Assembly: GCF_037914945.1 (NCBI RefSeq)
Contig: NZ_CP149787.1
Span: forward strand, 1,798,001 to 1,862,000
Length of the DNA stretch: 64,000 nt
DNA from: Haloterrigena sp. KLK7
GTDB lineage: Archaea > Halobacteriota > Halobacteria > Halobacteriales > Natrialbaceae
Reading direction: 5' to 3'
A model generated the notes under the pieces. It ran no database searches. It saw only the letters and a list, made by a program, of their open reading frames with translations, and had not been told where the DNA came from. Positions 26,820-35,528 of the stretch are shown one piece after another (within the stretch, counting starts at the first letter, position 1; each line of letters opens with the position of its first letter). Position numbers and translations under genes: made by a program.

Positions 26820-27166
26820 CAGCGCCGCTTGATGTCGAAGCTCTGGGAGTCGGGTTTCAGCTCCTGGAGGAGCTGTTTCATCTTCTCGTCGTCGATCTTC
26901 CCCTGCATGCGGCCGCTGCGGGCCAGGCTGATGACCTGCCGTTCGACCTGCTCGCCGAACTGCGGCTTGCTCATCTTGACCGTGTTGAGCCGCTTGCGGG
27001 CGTCGTCGGTCAGGTGCTGGCGGAGGACGGCCTTCTTCTGGGCCTCGGCCTGCTGCTGGGCGGCCTCCTGCGAACCGCCCTGCTGGTTCTCGGCTTGCTC
27101 CTGCAACTGCTCCATTTTCTTCTGTCGCAGCTCTTCGAGTTTCTCCTCGTCGGGTGCGTCGCTCAT
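26819..27166 (-). CDS. PDCD5-family DNA-binding protein
   Basis: 115 residues from ATG 27166 ([20 protein letters not shown]); an ATG at 27175 in frame is also possible. A charged helical N-terminus leads into the three-helix core with [20 protein letters not shown] and ends SQSFDIKRR. It is the archaeal homologue of eukaryotic PDCD5, a small protein that binds nucleic acid and, in eukaryotes, chaperonin. It lies downstream of rps19e, a common archaeal arrangement. Confidence 0.93.
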   Translation of the reverse strand: MSDAPDEEKLEELRQKKMEQLQEQAENQQGGSQEAAQQQAEAQKKAVLRQHLTDDARKRLNTVKMSKPQFGEQVERQVISLARSGRMQGKIDDEKMKQLLQELKPDSQSFDIKRR

Positions 27167-27271
27167 TGCTATCACGATTGTTGTTTCGCGCGGCGGAAAA
27201 TGATTTCGGACGACAGGCGATACTGTCGGCGTTCGAGGGGTGTTCGGCGTGAAAACTGGATTCGTCTCGCG

Positions 27272-27727
27272 TTACGCGTAGCGCTCGAGTTCCGGACGGT
27301 CGAGCTCTTCGAGAACCTCGCCGGCGGTGTCGTCGAGGAGGCTCTGTCCCTCGGGAGTGATGCGGCGACCCTCGCCCTCGGCGGTCTCGACGAGGTCTTC
27401 CTCCTCGAGCTGCTGGAGGATCGTTCGGATCAGGTTCTTCGAGCCGTCGGTGCGCTTGTCGGGGGCGACCTGGTAGCGGTTCGAACCGCCCTTCGCGCCG
27501 CCGTACTCCGTCGAGAGTCGCTCGACGCCGACGGGGCCGCGGTCGGAGACCTTACGCAGGAGGCTCGCGGCGCGGGTCGCCCAGAAGTCCTCCTGTTCGG
27601 GCGGGAGTTCGCGGTCCACGCCACTCTTCGCGAACTTGCCCCAGTCGGGTTCGTCGAGCCGTTCCTCGAGATCGTCGGCGAGCGCCTCGATGAGGTCGTC
27701 CGCCGGAACGTCGTACATCGTAGCCAT
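27272..27727 (-). CDS. rps19e: Ribosomal protein S19e
   Basis: 151 residues from ATG 27727 (MATMYDVPADDLI). Typical S19e stretches are EQEDFWATRAASLLRKV, GPVGVERLSTEYGG and GSKNLIRTILQQLEEEDLVE. Small-subunit protein with a winged-helix-like fold, absent from bacteria. It heads the rps19e, PDCD5, PP-loop cluster and is divergent from thiL. A longer frame upstream to 27991 has no protein-like composition. Confidence 0.97.
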   Translation of the reverse strand: MATMYDVPADDLIEALADDLEERLDEPDWGKFAKSGVDRELPPEQEDFWATRAASLLRKVSDRGPVGVERLSTEYGGAKGGSNRYQVAPDKRTDGSKNLIRTILQQLEEEDLVETAEGEGRRITPEGQSLLDDTAGEVLEELDRPELERYA

Positions 27728-27893
27728 TGGCGTGTGGTTTCCGTCCGCCGCATTTAAGGCCATCGTTGTCCCGCGCAGCGGCGGCGTGGCGACCGCTCGC
27801 AGGGGTTCCGTGATCGGCGGGCGAGGCGGCGCCTCGAGACGCCCAGACGTCCCAGTCCGGGCGGTTTTTCGTGTTGGAATCGAAACGGGACGT

Positions 27894-28805
27894 ATGGACG
27901 AACGCGCCGCCCTGTCGCTGCTGGAGGGCGAACTCGAGGCCGCCGGTGACGACGCGGCCGTCGTCGACGAGTTGGTCATCACGACGGACATGCTCCACGA
28001 ACGGACGGACTTCCCGACGGGGACGACCCGCTATACGGCGGGCTGGCGAGCGGTCGGCGCGTCGCTGTCCGACGTCGCCGCGATGGGCGCCGACGCCACC
28101 GCCGCGGTCGCGGCCTACGCGGCCCCCGAATTCGACCGCGACGAACTGCTGGCGTTCGTTCGCGGCGCACGCGACGTCTGCGACCGCATCGACGCCACGT
28201 ACGTCGGCGGCGACCTCGACGGCCACTCCGAGTTCACCGTCTCGACGACCGCGGTCGGCCGGAGCGACGACCCCGTTCGCCGCAGCGGCGCCGAACCCGG
28301 CGACCTGCTCTGTGTCACCGGGACGCTGGGCCGCAGCGCGGCCGGCCTCGAGCTGTTCGAACGCGGCGCTCGAGACGAGAGCGAGGACGCGACCGAACGA
28401 GCCAACGACCTGTTTCGCTTCGAACCGCGAGTCGCTGCCGGCGCGGCGCTCGCGCCCCACGCGACGGCGATGATGGACTCGAGCGACGGGCTCGCCCGCT
28501 CGCTCCACCAGCTCGCCGAGGCCAGCGACTGCGGTTTCGCGGTCGAATCGGCGTCGGTCCCGGTCGCCGAGGCGCTTCGCGAGGTGGCCGACGACGGCGC
28601 CGACGGCGAGACGGCCCTCGAGCGCGCGATCACCTTCGGCGAGGACTTCGAGCTCGTCGCGACGCTTCCGGAGTCGGCGCTCGAGACGGTGCGAGCGGCG
28701 ATCGACGTCGACCTCTCGGTGATCGGGTCGGCCACCGAGCCCGTCGAGGAGATCACGCTGGACGGCGAGCAACTCGCGGATCGCGGCTATACGCACGGCA
28801 AGTAG
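27894..28805 (+). CDS. thiL: Thiamine-monophosphate kinase
   Basis: 303 residues from ATG 27894. ATP-dependent phosphorylation of thiamine monophosphate to the active diphosphate. PurM/AIRS-like fold: GDDAAVV near residue 18, ASLSDVAAMGADATA, YVGGDLDG, and the second metal site MMDSSDGLARSL. Length fits archaeal ThiL. The start is set by alignment of the N-terminus (MDERAALSLL); upstream frame lies in the divergent promoter region. Confidence 0.94.
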   Translation: MDERAALSLLEGELEAAGDDAAVVDELVITTDMLHERTDFPTGTTRYTAGWRAVGASLSDVAAMGADATAAVAAYAAPEFDRDELLAFVRGARDVCDRIDATYVGGDLDGHSEFTVSTTAVGRSDDPVRRSGAEPGDLLCVTGTLGRSAAGLELFERGARDESEDATERANDLFRFEPRVAAGAALAPHATAMMDSSDGLARSLHQLAEASDCGFAVESASVPVAEALREVADDGADGETALERAITFGEDFELVATLPESALETVRAAIDVDLSVIGSATEPVEEITLDGEQLADRGYTHGK

Positions 28806-28842
28806 CGCGCCGCGGACGGCGCTTGCCCGTCGTCGCTCGTCG

Positions 28843-30000
28843 CTACTGGACGACCTCGAGCGGGACCGGCATGAAACAGAGGAGCCCGAGCCCGAACGTG
28901 ACGACGCCCAGCACCTGTCGACCGGTTCCGAGTCGGTCGTCGGTGACCGGATGCGCCGCGCCCGCCGACGCGAGGAGCGTGGTCAGGAACCCCCAGAGGA
29001 GCCAGACGAACACCGCCTGCACGCCGTGGTCGCCGATGTAGTAGAGGTAGCCCGCGAGGGCGAACAGCGCGCCGGGAACGAGCGCGCTGATCGTCTCGTG
29101 GAGGTCGCCGACCATCGCCCGGAGGATGTGACCGCCGTCGAGCTGGCCGACGGGAATCAGGTTGAGGAAGGTGACGAACATGCCGACCCAGGCGCCGATG
29201 ACGACCGGATTGACCGACATCGCCGGATCGCCTCGGTACAGCGGGCGGTCGAACGCCGCCGCCAGCAACTCGAGCAACGGCGGATAGCCGAGCCGCAGTT
29301 CGATGGCGTTCGGATCGGTGACGACCGACTGCGGCGCGGTCACCGGCGGCAGATGGAGGCCGATGATCGTGACGGCGACGGTCGCGACCAGTCCGGCCAG
29401 CGGACCGGCGACGCCGATGTCGAACAGGGCCTTCCGGTTCGGAATCCGGCCTTTCATCCGGATGACGGCGCCCATCGTCCCGATGAGCGTCGGGACGGGG
29501 ATGAAGTAGGGCAGCGAGGCGTCGACGTTGTGGTACCGACTCAACACGTAGTGGCCCATCTCGTGGATCCCGAGGACGCCGAGGATCGCGACGGTGAACG
29601 GCCACGCGTGCCAGATCGCTTCCGGGTTGGCGAACGGATCGATATGGTACCAGTTCGCGCCGGCGAACAGCGTCGACAGGATCGTCGCACACAGCAGCGC
29701 GATGTTCGTCCACGGGATCCCGTCGATCCCGACGCTAATCGGCTCGGCGACGAGGACGTACTCGCCGTGGCGCGTGGTCAGCTGGGGGTCGTATCCGGCT
29801 TCGCGGAACGCGGGCCACAGCTCCTCCATCGCTCGTTCGGGGTGGACACGCGGATCGCCGTAGTACACCAGTTGTTCGCCCTCGGCCCGCATCTCGTAGA
29901 CCCGAAAGACCGACTCGATGCGCTCGAGCGGCGGGCCGTCCCCGGGGTGGTCGTCGTCGATCGACGGACCGAACCCGGGTACGTCGGCGTCGTCCATCAT
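28843..30000 (-). CDS. Site-2 protease (M50) family membrane protein
   Basis: 385 residues. A soluble N-terminal domain of about 100 residues (PERAMEELWPAFREAGYDPQ) precedes about seven membrane helices. Zinc site: HEMGHY in helix 2-3 and the aspartate of QLDGGHILRA near residue 290. This is the archaeal/plant EGY-like architecture without PDZ domains. It would cut membrane-bound anti-sigma-like or regulatory proteins, but no substrate is evident. It converges with thiL. Confidence 0.93.
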   Translation of the reverse strand: MMDDADVPGFGPSIDDDHPGDGPPLERIESVFRVYEMRAEGEQLVYYGDPRVHPERAMEELWPAFREAGYDPQLTTRHGEYVLVAEPISVGIDGIPWTNIALLCATILSTLFAGANWYHIDPFANPEAIWHAWPFTVAILGVLGIHEMGHYVLSRYHNVDASLPYFIPVPTLIGTMGAVIRMKGRIPNRKALFDIGVAGPLAGLVATVAVTIIGLHLPPVTAPQSVVTDPNAIELRLGYPPLLELLAAAFDRPLYRGDPAMSVNPVVIGAWVGMFVTFLNLIPVGQLDGGHILRAMVGDLHETISALVPGALFALAGYLYYIGDHGVQAVFVWLLWGFLTTLLASAGAAHPVTDDRLGTGRQVLGVVTFGLGLLCFMPVPLEVVQ

Positions 30001-30250
30001 CCGTGATTGCGGGCCCCCAGCGTATAAATCGACTGTCGTCGGCAGGCCGGACCGTCTTCAGTGAGACGGGACTCGCGCAACTGGACACATTCTCGGACGG
30101 AAAATCGAACGAACGGGAAGAGAGACCGGACAAGAACGGGCCGACCGCCGTCGGAGCGGCCGGCCGGCAGGGCGTTGCACGGCTCGAGGGGCGTTCGTCA
30201 CGCCGCTCGAACGGCGGGCCGGTGACCGCTCGGTCGCGGCGAGGGCACGA

Positions 30251-30496
30251 TCAGGCCGGTGCGACGCGCCAGGTGGTCGCGCTCGTGTACGACCACTTCT
30301 CGATCTCGAGTTCGGTGGCGGACTCCGAGAGTTTGACCATCAGCGCGCCGATCTCCTTGGGGGACATCCCGACGTCGTCAGCAATGAACTTGCCCTTGAA
30401 GTAGAGCTCTCCGTCTTCGGCGCGGTCGCGGAGGTAGCGTTTCAGGCGTCGTTCCTTGCTTTCCGTGGAGGGTTGGGCTGTCGTGCTCATTGACAT
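30251..30496 (-). CDS. DUF7123-type small protein
   Basis: 81 residues, basic N-terminal helix (KERRLKRYLRDRAEDGELY) and a winged-helix-like second half (FIADDVGMSPKEIGALMVKL). It matches the small haloarchaeal DUF7123 family. A TATA box lies at the leaderless distance upstream. Likely a small DNA-binding regulator; targets unknown. Confidence 0.85.
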   Translation of the reverse strand: MSMSTTAQPSTESKERRLKRYLRDRAEDGELYFKGKFIADDVGMSPKEIGALMVKLSESATELEIEKWSYTSATTWRVAPA

Positions 30497-30520
30497 CCAC
30501 GGCTTGTCGGTGGGATATGT

Positions 30521-30526
30521 TATAAA
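30521..30526 (-). promoter_or_regulatory. TATA box of the DUF7123 gene
   Basis: On the minus strand TTTATA is centred about 28 nt upstream of ATG 30496 (plus strand TATAAA). Leaderless-type spacing. Confidence 0.6.
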
Positions 30527-30634
30527 GGAAGGATGGTTAGCGAAATTTCGGTTGTGTTCAGCGATCTGGGGGGTAACGGACGTTTTATTCTCGAAGTCGT
30601 GACTATTTATCGAACGACGAGAGGGCTCGAGACC

Positions 30635-30721
30635 TTTTATAACCGTCGCTAACTTATTATCGCAGATCCAATTATCATGGGTGATAGAGTGTCTCCGTCC
30701 GAGCGGCGTGACCTATTTTGA
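30635..30721 (+). other. Orphan promoter with a 14-codon micro-ORF
   Basis: TTTTATAA at 30635-30642 is followed by ATG 30677 and a frame encoding MGDRVSPSERRDLF, stopping at 30719-30721 before a T-rich ATTTTG. The predicted transcript start would be about ten bases before the ATG. It points toward the moaE stop. Either a micro-peptide, a small RNA, or chance AT-rich sequence in the gap. Confidence 0.3.
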
Positions 30722-30745
30722 ACGGAATATTCATGAAATCAAGTA

Positions 30746-31576
30746 CTAGCTTCGCTCGTGCACCCAGAACTCGTCCTCGACCGTCACTTCCTTCTTGAAC
30801 AGCGGGACCTCGTCTTTCAACCGATCGATGCCGTCCTCGACGGTTCGAAACGCCTCCTCGCGGTGTCCGGCGAGGACGACGACGAAGACGATGTCCTCGC
30901 CGTCCTCGACGACGCCGGTCCGGTGGTAGAGTTCGACCTCGAGGACGCCGTCGCGCGCCTCGAGATCCGCCTCCAGAGCGGCCATGCGCTCGTCGGCGAC
31001 GCCCTCGTACTTCTCGAACTCGAGGTACTGGGTGCGCGCGTCGTCCGCGTCATCTTTCGCGCGGACGCGGCCAGTAAAGGTCGCGATCGCCCCTGCCTGA
31101 TCGGCCTTGGACGAGCGTTTGACGCGATCGACCAGCGAGTGGAGGGTCTCGTGGGGCTCGCGCGACTCGAGTTCGGCCGCGACGGCGTCGGGATCGAGAT
31201 CGCCGGGCTCGTCGACGGCCGCGATGACGTTCCCCTCGCCGTCCGCGTCGTCCGTCCCGACGACGACCGTCGGATGACGGAGGTCCTCGACCCCGACGAC
31301 GACGGCGTACGCGCAGCCGGTCGCCAGCCGATCCAGGGCGTCGCCGACGCCCAGTCCCGTCCCCGAGGCGGCCCAGTCGCCGTCGGCGCCCAGCTCGTAG
31401 CTGACGTCGCCGCCGACCGTCGTCGAGTCGTGGACGGCCGTTCCGTCCGCGATCGTCGCGTCGTACCTGACGACGCCGACCCGCCCCTCGCGCTCGAGCC
31501 GATCGACGAGGCGGTCACAGACCCGCTCGACGGCGTCGCGGTCCGCGCCGCGGTCGCAGATGCCGAGTACGTGCAT
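30746..31576 (-). CDS. moaE: Molybdopterin synthase large subunit fused to a MobB-like domain
   Basis: 276 residues. The C-terminal 130 residues are MoaE: GAIATFTGRVRAKDD, YLEFEKYEGVADERM, YHRTGVVEDGEDIVFVVVLAGHR, and the catalytic lysines in VPLFKKEVTVEDEFW. MoaE with MoaD adds two sulfurs to precursor Z to make molybdopterin. The first about 130 residues look like a degenerate MobB-type domain (VLGICDRGADRDAVERVC) without a clear P-loop. The fusion is known in haloarchaea. SAMP-type proteins act as the MoaD partner. Confidence 0.9.
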   Translation of the reverse strand: MHVLGICDRGADRDAVERVCDRLVDRLEREGRVGVVRYDATIADGTAVHDSTTVGGDVSYELGADGDWAASGTGLGVGDALDRLATGCAYAVVVGVEDLRHPTVVVGTDDADGEGNVIAAVDEPGDLDPDAVAAELESREPHETLHSLVDRVKRSSKADQAGAIATFTGRVRAKDDADDARTQYLEFEKYEGVADERMAALEADLEARDGVLEVELYHRTGVVEDGEDIVFVVVLAGHREEAFRTVEDGIDRLKDEVPLFKKEVTVEDEFWVHERS

Positions 31577-31623
31577 GTTCGAGACATGGCGGCGTCGGGG
31601 TTTGTAGCTATCGCTGAAAGCCC

Positions 31624-31654
31624 CGCGCGAGTGAGCGCCGAGCCCACTCGCGCG
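31624..31654. repeat. GC-rich inverted repeat
   Basis: CGCGCGAGTG (31624-31633) pairs with CACTCGCGCG (31645-31654). Preceded by GAAAGCCC, the same word that precedes the next hairpin. Confidence 0.55.
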
Positions 31655-31680
31655 TCCCTCACAGTCCCACCGAAAGCCCC

Positions 31681-31708
31681 GATCCGCTGGCGCTTGCGCC
31701 AGCGGATC
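31681..31708. repeat. 13-bp perfect hairpin
   Basis: GATCCGCTGGCGC (31681-31693) pairs perfectly with GCGCCAGCGGATC (31696-31708) around two bases. It is flanked by CGAAAGCCCC on the left and CCCTTTCAG on the right, which themselves partly pair (GAAAG with CTTTC), so the stem may extend further. The most stable-looking hairpin in the window. Confidence 0.65.
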
Positions 31709-31899
31709 GCCCCTTTCAGTCCCGCCCGTCCGGGAGCCGAAGCCGATCAGTCACCCGCAGCGCCGAAGACGGTCGCTACTCGCAGCGCCGAGATCGGAGC
31801 GCCGCTCGAGCGAGCGATCAGGCCGATCCGCCGTCGCGTCACGGAATCCGAGGCGGTGCGGTGCTCCGGAATTTTGGGTGTGGATCACGAACGGTCCGT

Positions 31900-32922
31900 A
31901 TGACCCGTCGAATCGGCTTCACCGGCGACGTCATGCTCGGCCGACTGGTCGACGATCGCCAGCGCGAGCGGTCGGTCGACGCGGTCTGGGGCACCGTCCT
32001 CGAGCGACTCCGCGGACTCGACGCGCTCGTGATCAACCTCGAGTGCGTTCTCTCGACGCGCGGCCGCGAGTGGCGGCGGACCCACCGGCCGTTTCACTTC
32101 CGCGCGGACCCCGACTGGGCGATCCCGGCGCTCGAGCGGGCCGGCGTCGACGTCTGTGCGCTCGCGAACAACCACGTGCTGGACTACGAGGCGGTGGCCC
32201 TGCGCGACACGCTCGAGGGCCTCGACGAGGCGGGAATCGCGCGCACCGGTGCGGGGGAGACGATCGACGAGTCGCTCGAGCCGGCGGTCGTGACGGTCGA
32301 CGGCGGCGCGAGAGGGGGGACTGGCGACGAGCTCGAGCTGGCCGTCGTCGCGTTTACCGACAACACGCCGGAGTACGCGGCCGACGAGGAGTCACCGGGG
32401 ACCGCGTGGATCGATATCGATACCGACGACGCGGAGGCGAAACGACGGGTTCGCGAGGCGCTCTCTCGCGCACGCGAATCGGATCCCGATCTACTGGTCG
32501 CGTCGCTGCACTGGGGACCGAACATGGTCACCGAACCGCCCGAGTCGTTCCGGGAGTTCGGCCGCTGGCTGATCGAGGACGGCGTCGACGTCGTGCACGG
32601 CCACAGCGCACACGTCTTCCAGGGAATCGAAGTCCACGACGGCCGCCCGATCATGTACGATACGGGCGATTTCGTCGACGACTACGCGGTCGACGACGAG
32701 CTGCGCAACGATCGGGGATTCCTGTTCGAACTCGACGTGACCGCGGACGGGGTTCCGACCGAACTACGGCTTCGTCCGACGGAGATCGACGGCTGTGCGG
32801 TTCACGAAGCCGGACCCGCGGCCGCCGAGTGGGCCCGCGACCGAATGCGCGAGCTGTCGGCCCCCCTCGGGACCGAGTTCGAGCGCGACGGGGAGGCGCT
32901 GGTGCTATCGCTCGAGTCGTAG
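31900..32922 (+). CDS. CapA/PgsA-type metallophosphoesterase family protein
   Basis: 340 residues from ATG 31900 (MTRRIGFTGDVMLGR). CapA fold: metal-binding GDVMLGR, NLECVLS, ANNHVLDY, LHWG, and VHGHSAHVFQGIEVHDG followed by YDTGDFVDDY. Bacterial relatives take part in poly-gamma-glutamate capsule synthesis. There is no signal peptide or membrane anchor here and no capB or capC nearby, so a capsule role is uncertain; a cytoplasmic metallo-hydrolase is equally likely. Confidence 0.88.
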   Translation: MTRRIGFTGDVMLGRLVDDRQRERSVDAVWGTVLERLRGLDALVINLECVLSTRGREWRRTHRPFHFRADPDWAIPALERAGVDVCALANNHVLDYEAVALRDTLEGLDEAGIARTGAGETIDESLEPAVVTVDGGARGGTGDELELAVVAFTDNTPEYAADEESPGTAWIDIDTDDAEAKRRVREALSRARESDPDLLVASLHWGPNMVTEPPESFREFGRWLIEDGVDVVHGHSAHVFQGIEVHDGRPIMYDTGDFVDDYAVDDELRNDRGFLFELDVTADGVPTELRLRPTEIDGCAVHEAGPAAAEWARDRMRELSAPLGTEFERDGEALVLSLES

Positions 32923-33059
32923 GGACCGGTGCTCGAGTCGTTCAGCCGCCGCTTCGGGTCCGGCTTTCGCCCGCGAGAACCGTCCCGTGAGAGTGAGACA
33001 CGCGCGGCGGTCCGGAGTTGGCAACCCTTAAGATAGCAACCCGGTTACACCGGGGTAGT

Positions 33060-33785
33060 ATGAAAGTGGTCGTCTCTATCGGCGGAAGCGTGCTCGTGCC
33101 CGAGCCGGGCGCGGATCGGGTCGCCGAGCACGCCGCCGTCATCGAAGACCTCATCGCGGAGGGCTGTCGGATCGGGGCCGTCGTCGGGGGTGGCGGCGTC
33201 GCTCGCGAGTACATCTCGGCCGCCCGCGACCTCGGGGCCAACGAGATCGAACTCGACCAGCTCGGAATCGACGTCACCCGGTTGAACGCCCGCTTGCTCA
33301 TCGCCGCGCTGAGCGAGGAGTCCGTGACCGCGCCGGCGCTCGATTACGAGGAGGCGAGCGAGGCGCTGCGCCGCGACGACATCTGTATCATGGGCGGCGT
33401 CGCGCCGGCCCAGACCACCGACGCCGTCGGGGCCGCCCTCGCGGAGTACATCGACGCCGATCTCCTGGTCTACGCGACGAGCGTTCCCGGCGTCTACAGC
33501 GCCGATCCCAACGAGGACGACGACGCGACCAAGTACGACCGCCTCTCCGCCGCGGACCTGGTCGACGCCATCGCCGGCCTCGAGATGAACGCCGGCGCGT
33601 CGGCGCCGGTCGATCTGCTGGCTGCGAAGATCATCGAGCGCTCCGGCATGCGAACGATCGTCCTCGACGGAACGGATCCCGATCGGATCGCGCGGGCGAT
33701 CCGTCACGGCGATCACGAGGGGACGGACATCGTTCCCGAGGGTGCCGGCGCGGAACCGACCTACTGGGCCGCCGACGAGCAATGA
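33060..33785 (+). CDS. pyrH: Uridylate kinase (UMP kinase)
   Basis: 241 residues from ATG 33060 (MKVVVSIGGSVLVPE). Amino-acid-kinase fold with GGS, VGGGGVAREY, and VTRLNARLLIAAL. MGGVAPAQTTDAVGAALAEYI is typical of archaeal UMP kinases. It phosphorylates UMP to UDP. The last four bases overlap the lysS start (ATGA), indicating translational coupling. Confidence 0.95.
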   Translation: MKVVVSIGGSVLVPEPGADRVAEHAAVIEDLIAEGCRIGAVVGGGGVAREYISAARDLGANEIELDQLGIDVTRLNARLLIAALSEESVTAPALDYEEASEALRRDDICIMGGVAPAQTTDAVGAALAEYIDADLLVYATSVPGVYSADPNEDDDATKYDRLSAADLVDAIAGLEMNAGASAPVDLLAAKIIERSGMRTIVLDGTDPDRIARAIRHGDHEGTDIVPEGAGAEPTYWAADEQ

Positions 33786-35449
33786 GCGACGAGCGTCCCT
33801 ACACGCTGCAACGCGACCTCGAGGAGGACGAGCGCCACGCGTTCTGGGCGGATATCGTCGCGGACCAGGTGGAGTCCCGAAATCCCGAGGAGCCGATCGT
33901 CGTCAAGGGCGGCATCTCCCCCTCCGGCGTTCCGCACCTCGGGAACGTCAACGAGATCATGCGGGGCTACTACGTCGCCGAAGTCCTCCGCGAGCGGGGC
34001 CACGAGGTCCGGCAGGTGTTCACCGCCGACGACCGCGATCCCCTCCGCAAGCTCCCCCGCACCCTCTGTGACCTCGAGGGGAATCTCGTCGATCTCGGCG
34101 AGGTCGACGCGGGCGCGCTCGGACGCAACCTCGGCGCCCCGTACACGGACATTCCGGACCCGTTCGGCTGCTGTGACTCCTACGGCGACCACTTCTCGAC
34201 GATCATCCAGGACAGCGCCGACGCCGTCGGCGTGCCGATCGACCTGGTGTCGAACACGGAGATGTACGAGAACGGCGACCTCGAGGACGTCACTCGCTTC
34301 GTCCTCGAGCACCGCGATCGCGCACGCGAGGTCCTCTCCGAATACCAGGACAAGGTCGACGCGAACGGCGATTACGTCCCGTTCAATCCGATCTGCGAGG
34401 AGTGCGGTAAGATCACTGAGACAGTCACGAGCGTCGATTTAGACGCCGGCGAGGCCGGCACCGTCGACTACGAGTGTACCGATATGGACGCCGGCGACCA
34501 GACGATCGACGGCTGCGGCCACGAGGGCACCGCCACGCTGCGGGAGGGGAAACTCCCGTGGCGCTTCGAGTGGCCCGCCCAGTGGCAGGTGCTGGGCGTC
34601 GACTTCGAGCCCTTCGGCAAGGACCACGCCGAGGGCTCCTGGCCCAGCGGCCAGGACGTCGCGCGAAACGTCCTCGAGATCGAACCCCCCGTCCCGATGG
34701 TCTACGAGTGGTTCACCCTCGAGGGCGAGCCGTTCTCCTCCTCGGAGGGGAACGTGATCCTCGTCTCGGACGTCCTCGAACTGCTCGAGCCCGAGGTGCT
34801 GCGCTACTTCTTCGCGAAGGACCCCTCGAAGGCCCGGGACTTCAGCATCGAGCGCCTCGACCAGCTGGTCGACGAGTTCGACCGCCTCGAGGCGATCTAC
34901 TTCGACGAGATCGAGGCCGACGAGGACGAGGAGGCGTTCGCGGAGCGGGTCTACCCGCTCGTCGTCGAAGAGCCCAGCGAAGAGCGGATCCGCCTTCCGT
35001 ACACGTTCGCCGCCGTGCTCGGGATGACCGACGACCCCGACCTGCGCGAGGAGATCGCCCGTCGGGAGGGACACGTTCCCGACGACGCGCCCGAGTGGGC
35101 CGTCGAGGACGCCCTCGCGCGGGTCGAGAAGGCCCGCAACTGGGCCCGGCGGACCGAAAACGAGTTCGACTACGAACTCAAGCGCACCGAGATTCCCGAC
35201 CACGACTTCGACGCCGCGACCGAGGACGCCCTCGCGGAACTCGCCGACTTCATCGAGGAGGGCCACGAGCCCGACGAGATCCAGGGCGAGATCTACGAGA
35301 CCGCCAGGCGCCACGACGTCGACGTCGGCGACTTCTTCGGGGCCGGCTATCGCCTCTTCTTCGACGAGGACCAGGGACCGAAGCTCGGTCCGTTCCTCGC
35401 GAAGGTCGATCGCGAGTTCGTCGTCGCCCGATTGCGCCGGGAACGGTGA
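33782..35449 (+). CDS. lysS: Lysyl-tRNA synthetase, class I
   Basis: 555 residues. Class I LysRS as in many archaea, unrelated to the class II enzyme of most bacteria. HIGH-like box PSGVPHLGN, active-site TADDRDPLRKLP, an inserted zinc-binding segment (CEECGK ... CGHEG), and KMSKS-like FSSSEGN. The C-terminal helical domain binds the anticodon. It overlaps pyrH by four bases and is followed after 79 bases by a site-2 protease. Confidence 0.97.
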   Translation: MSDERPYTLQRDLEEDERHAFWADIVADQVESRNPEEPIVVKGGISPSGVPHLGNVNEIMRGYYVAEVLRERGHEVRQVFTADDRDPLRKLPRTLCDLEGNLVDLGEVDAGALGRNLGAPYTDIPDPFGCCDSYGDHFSTIIQDSADAVGVPIDLVSNTEMYENGDLEDVTRFVLEHRDRAREVLSEYQDKVDANGDYVPFNPICEECGKITETVTSVDLDAGEAGTVDYECTDMDAGDQTIDGCGHEGTATLREGKLPWRFEWPAQWQVLGVDFEPFGKDHAEGSWPSGQDVARNVLEIEPPVPMVYEWFTLEGEPFSSSEGNVILVSDVLELLEPEVLRYFFAKDPSKARDFSIERLDQLVDEFDRLEAIYFDEIEADEDEEAFAERVYPLVVEEPSEERIRLPYTFAAVLGMTDDPDLREEIARREGHVPDDAPEWAVEDALARVEKARNWARRTENEFDYELKRTEIPDHDFDAATEDALAELADFIEEGHEPDEIQGEIYETARRHDVDVGDFFGAGYRLFFDEDQGPKLGPFLAKVDREFVVARLRRER

Positions 35450-35528
35450 CCGCACGGGCCTCGAGTCTGCCGTTCAGCCGACAGGACAGACAAAAGCCCT
35501 TTGAGAACGCCTCCCGGAGATAGGAGCG

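Larger units (their letters stand above)
31577..31899. other. Gene-free stretch with two strong hairpins
   Basis: Divergent gap between moaE and capA. It holds the hairpins at 31624-31654 and 31681-31708 and a direct repeat of the word GAAAGCCCC (31617-31625 and 31672-31680). No coding frame of protein-like composition is seen. Confidence 0.6.

Noticed and set aside
18627-31708. CRISPR array or leader
   Set aside because: The hairpins are few, irregularly spaced and not separated by unique spacers; no cas genes are in the window.
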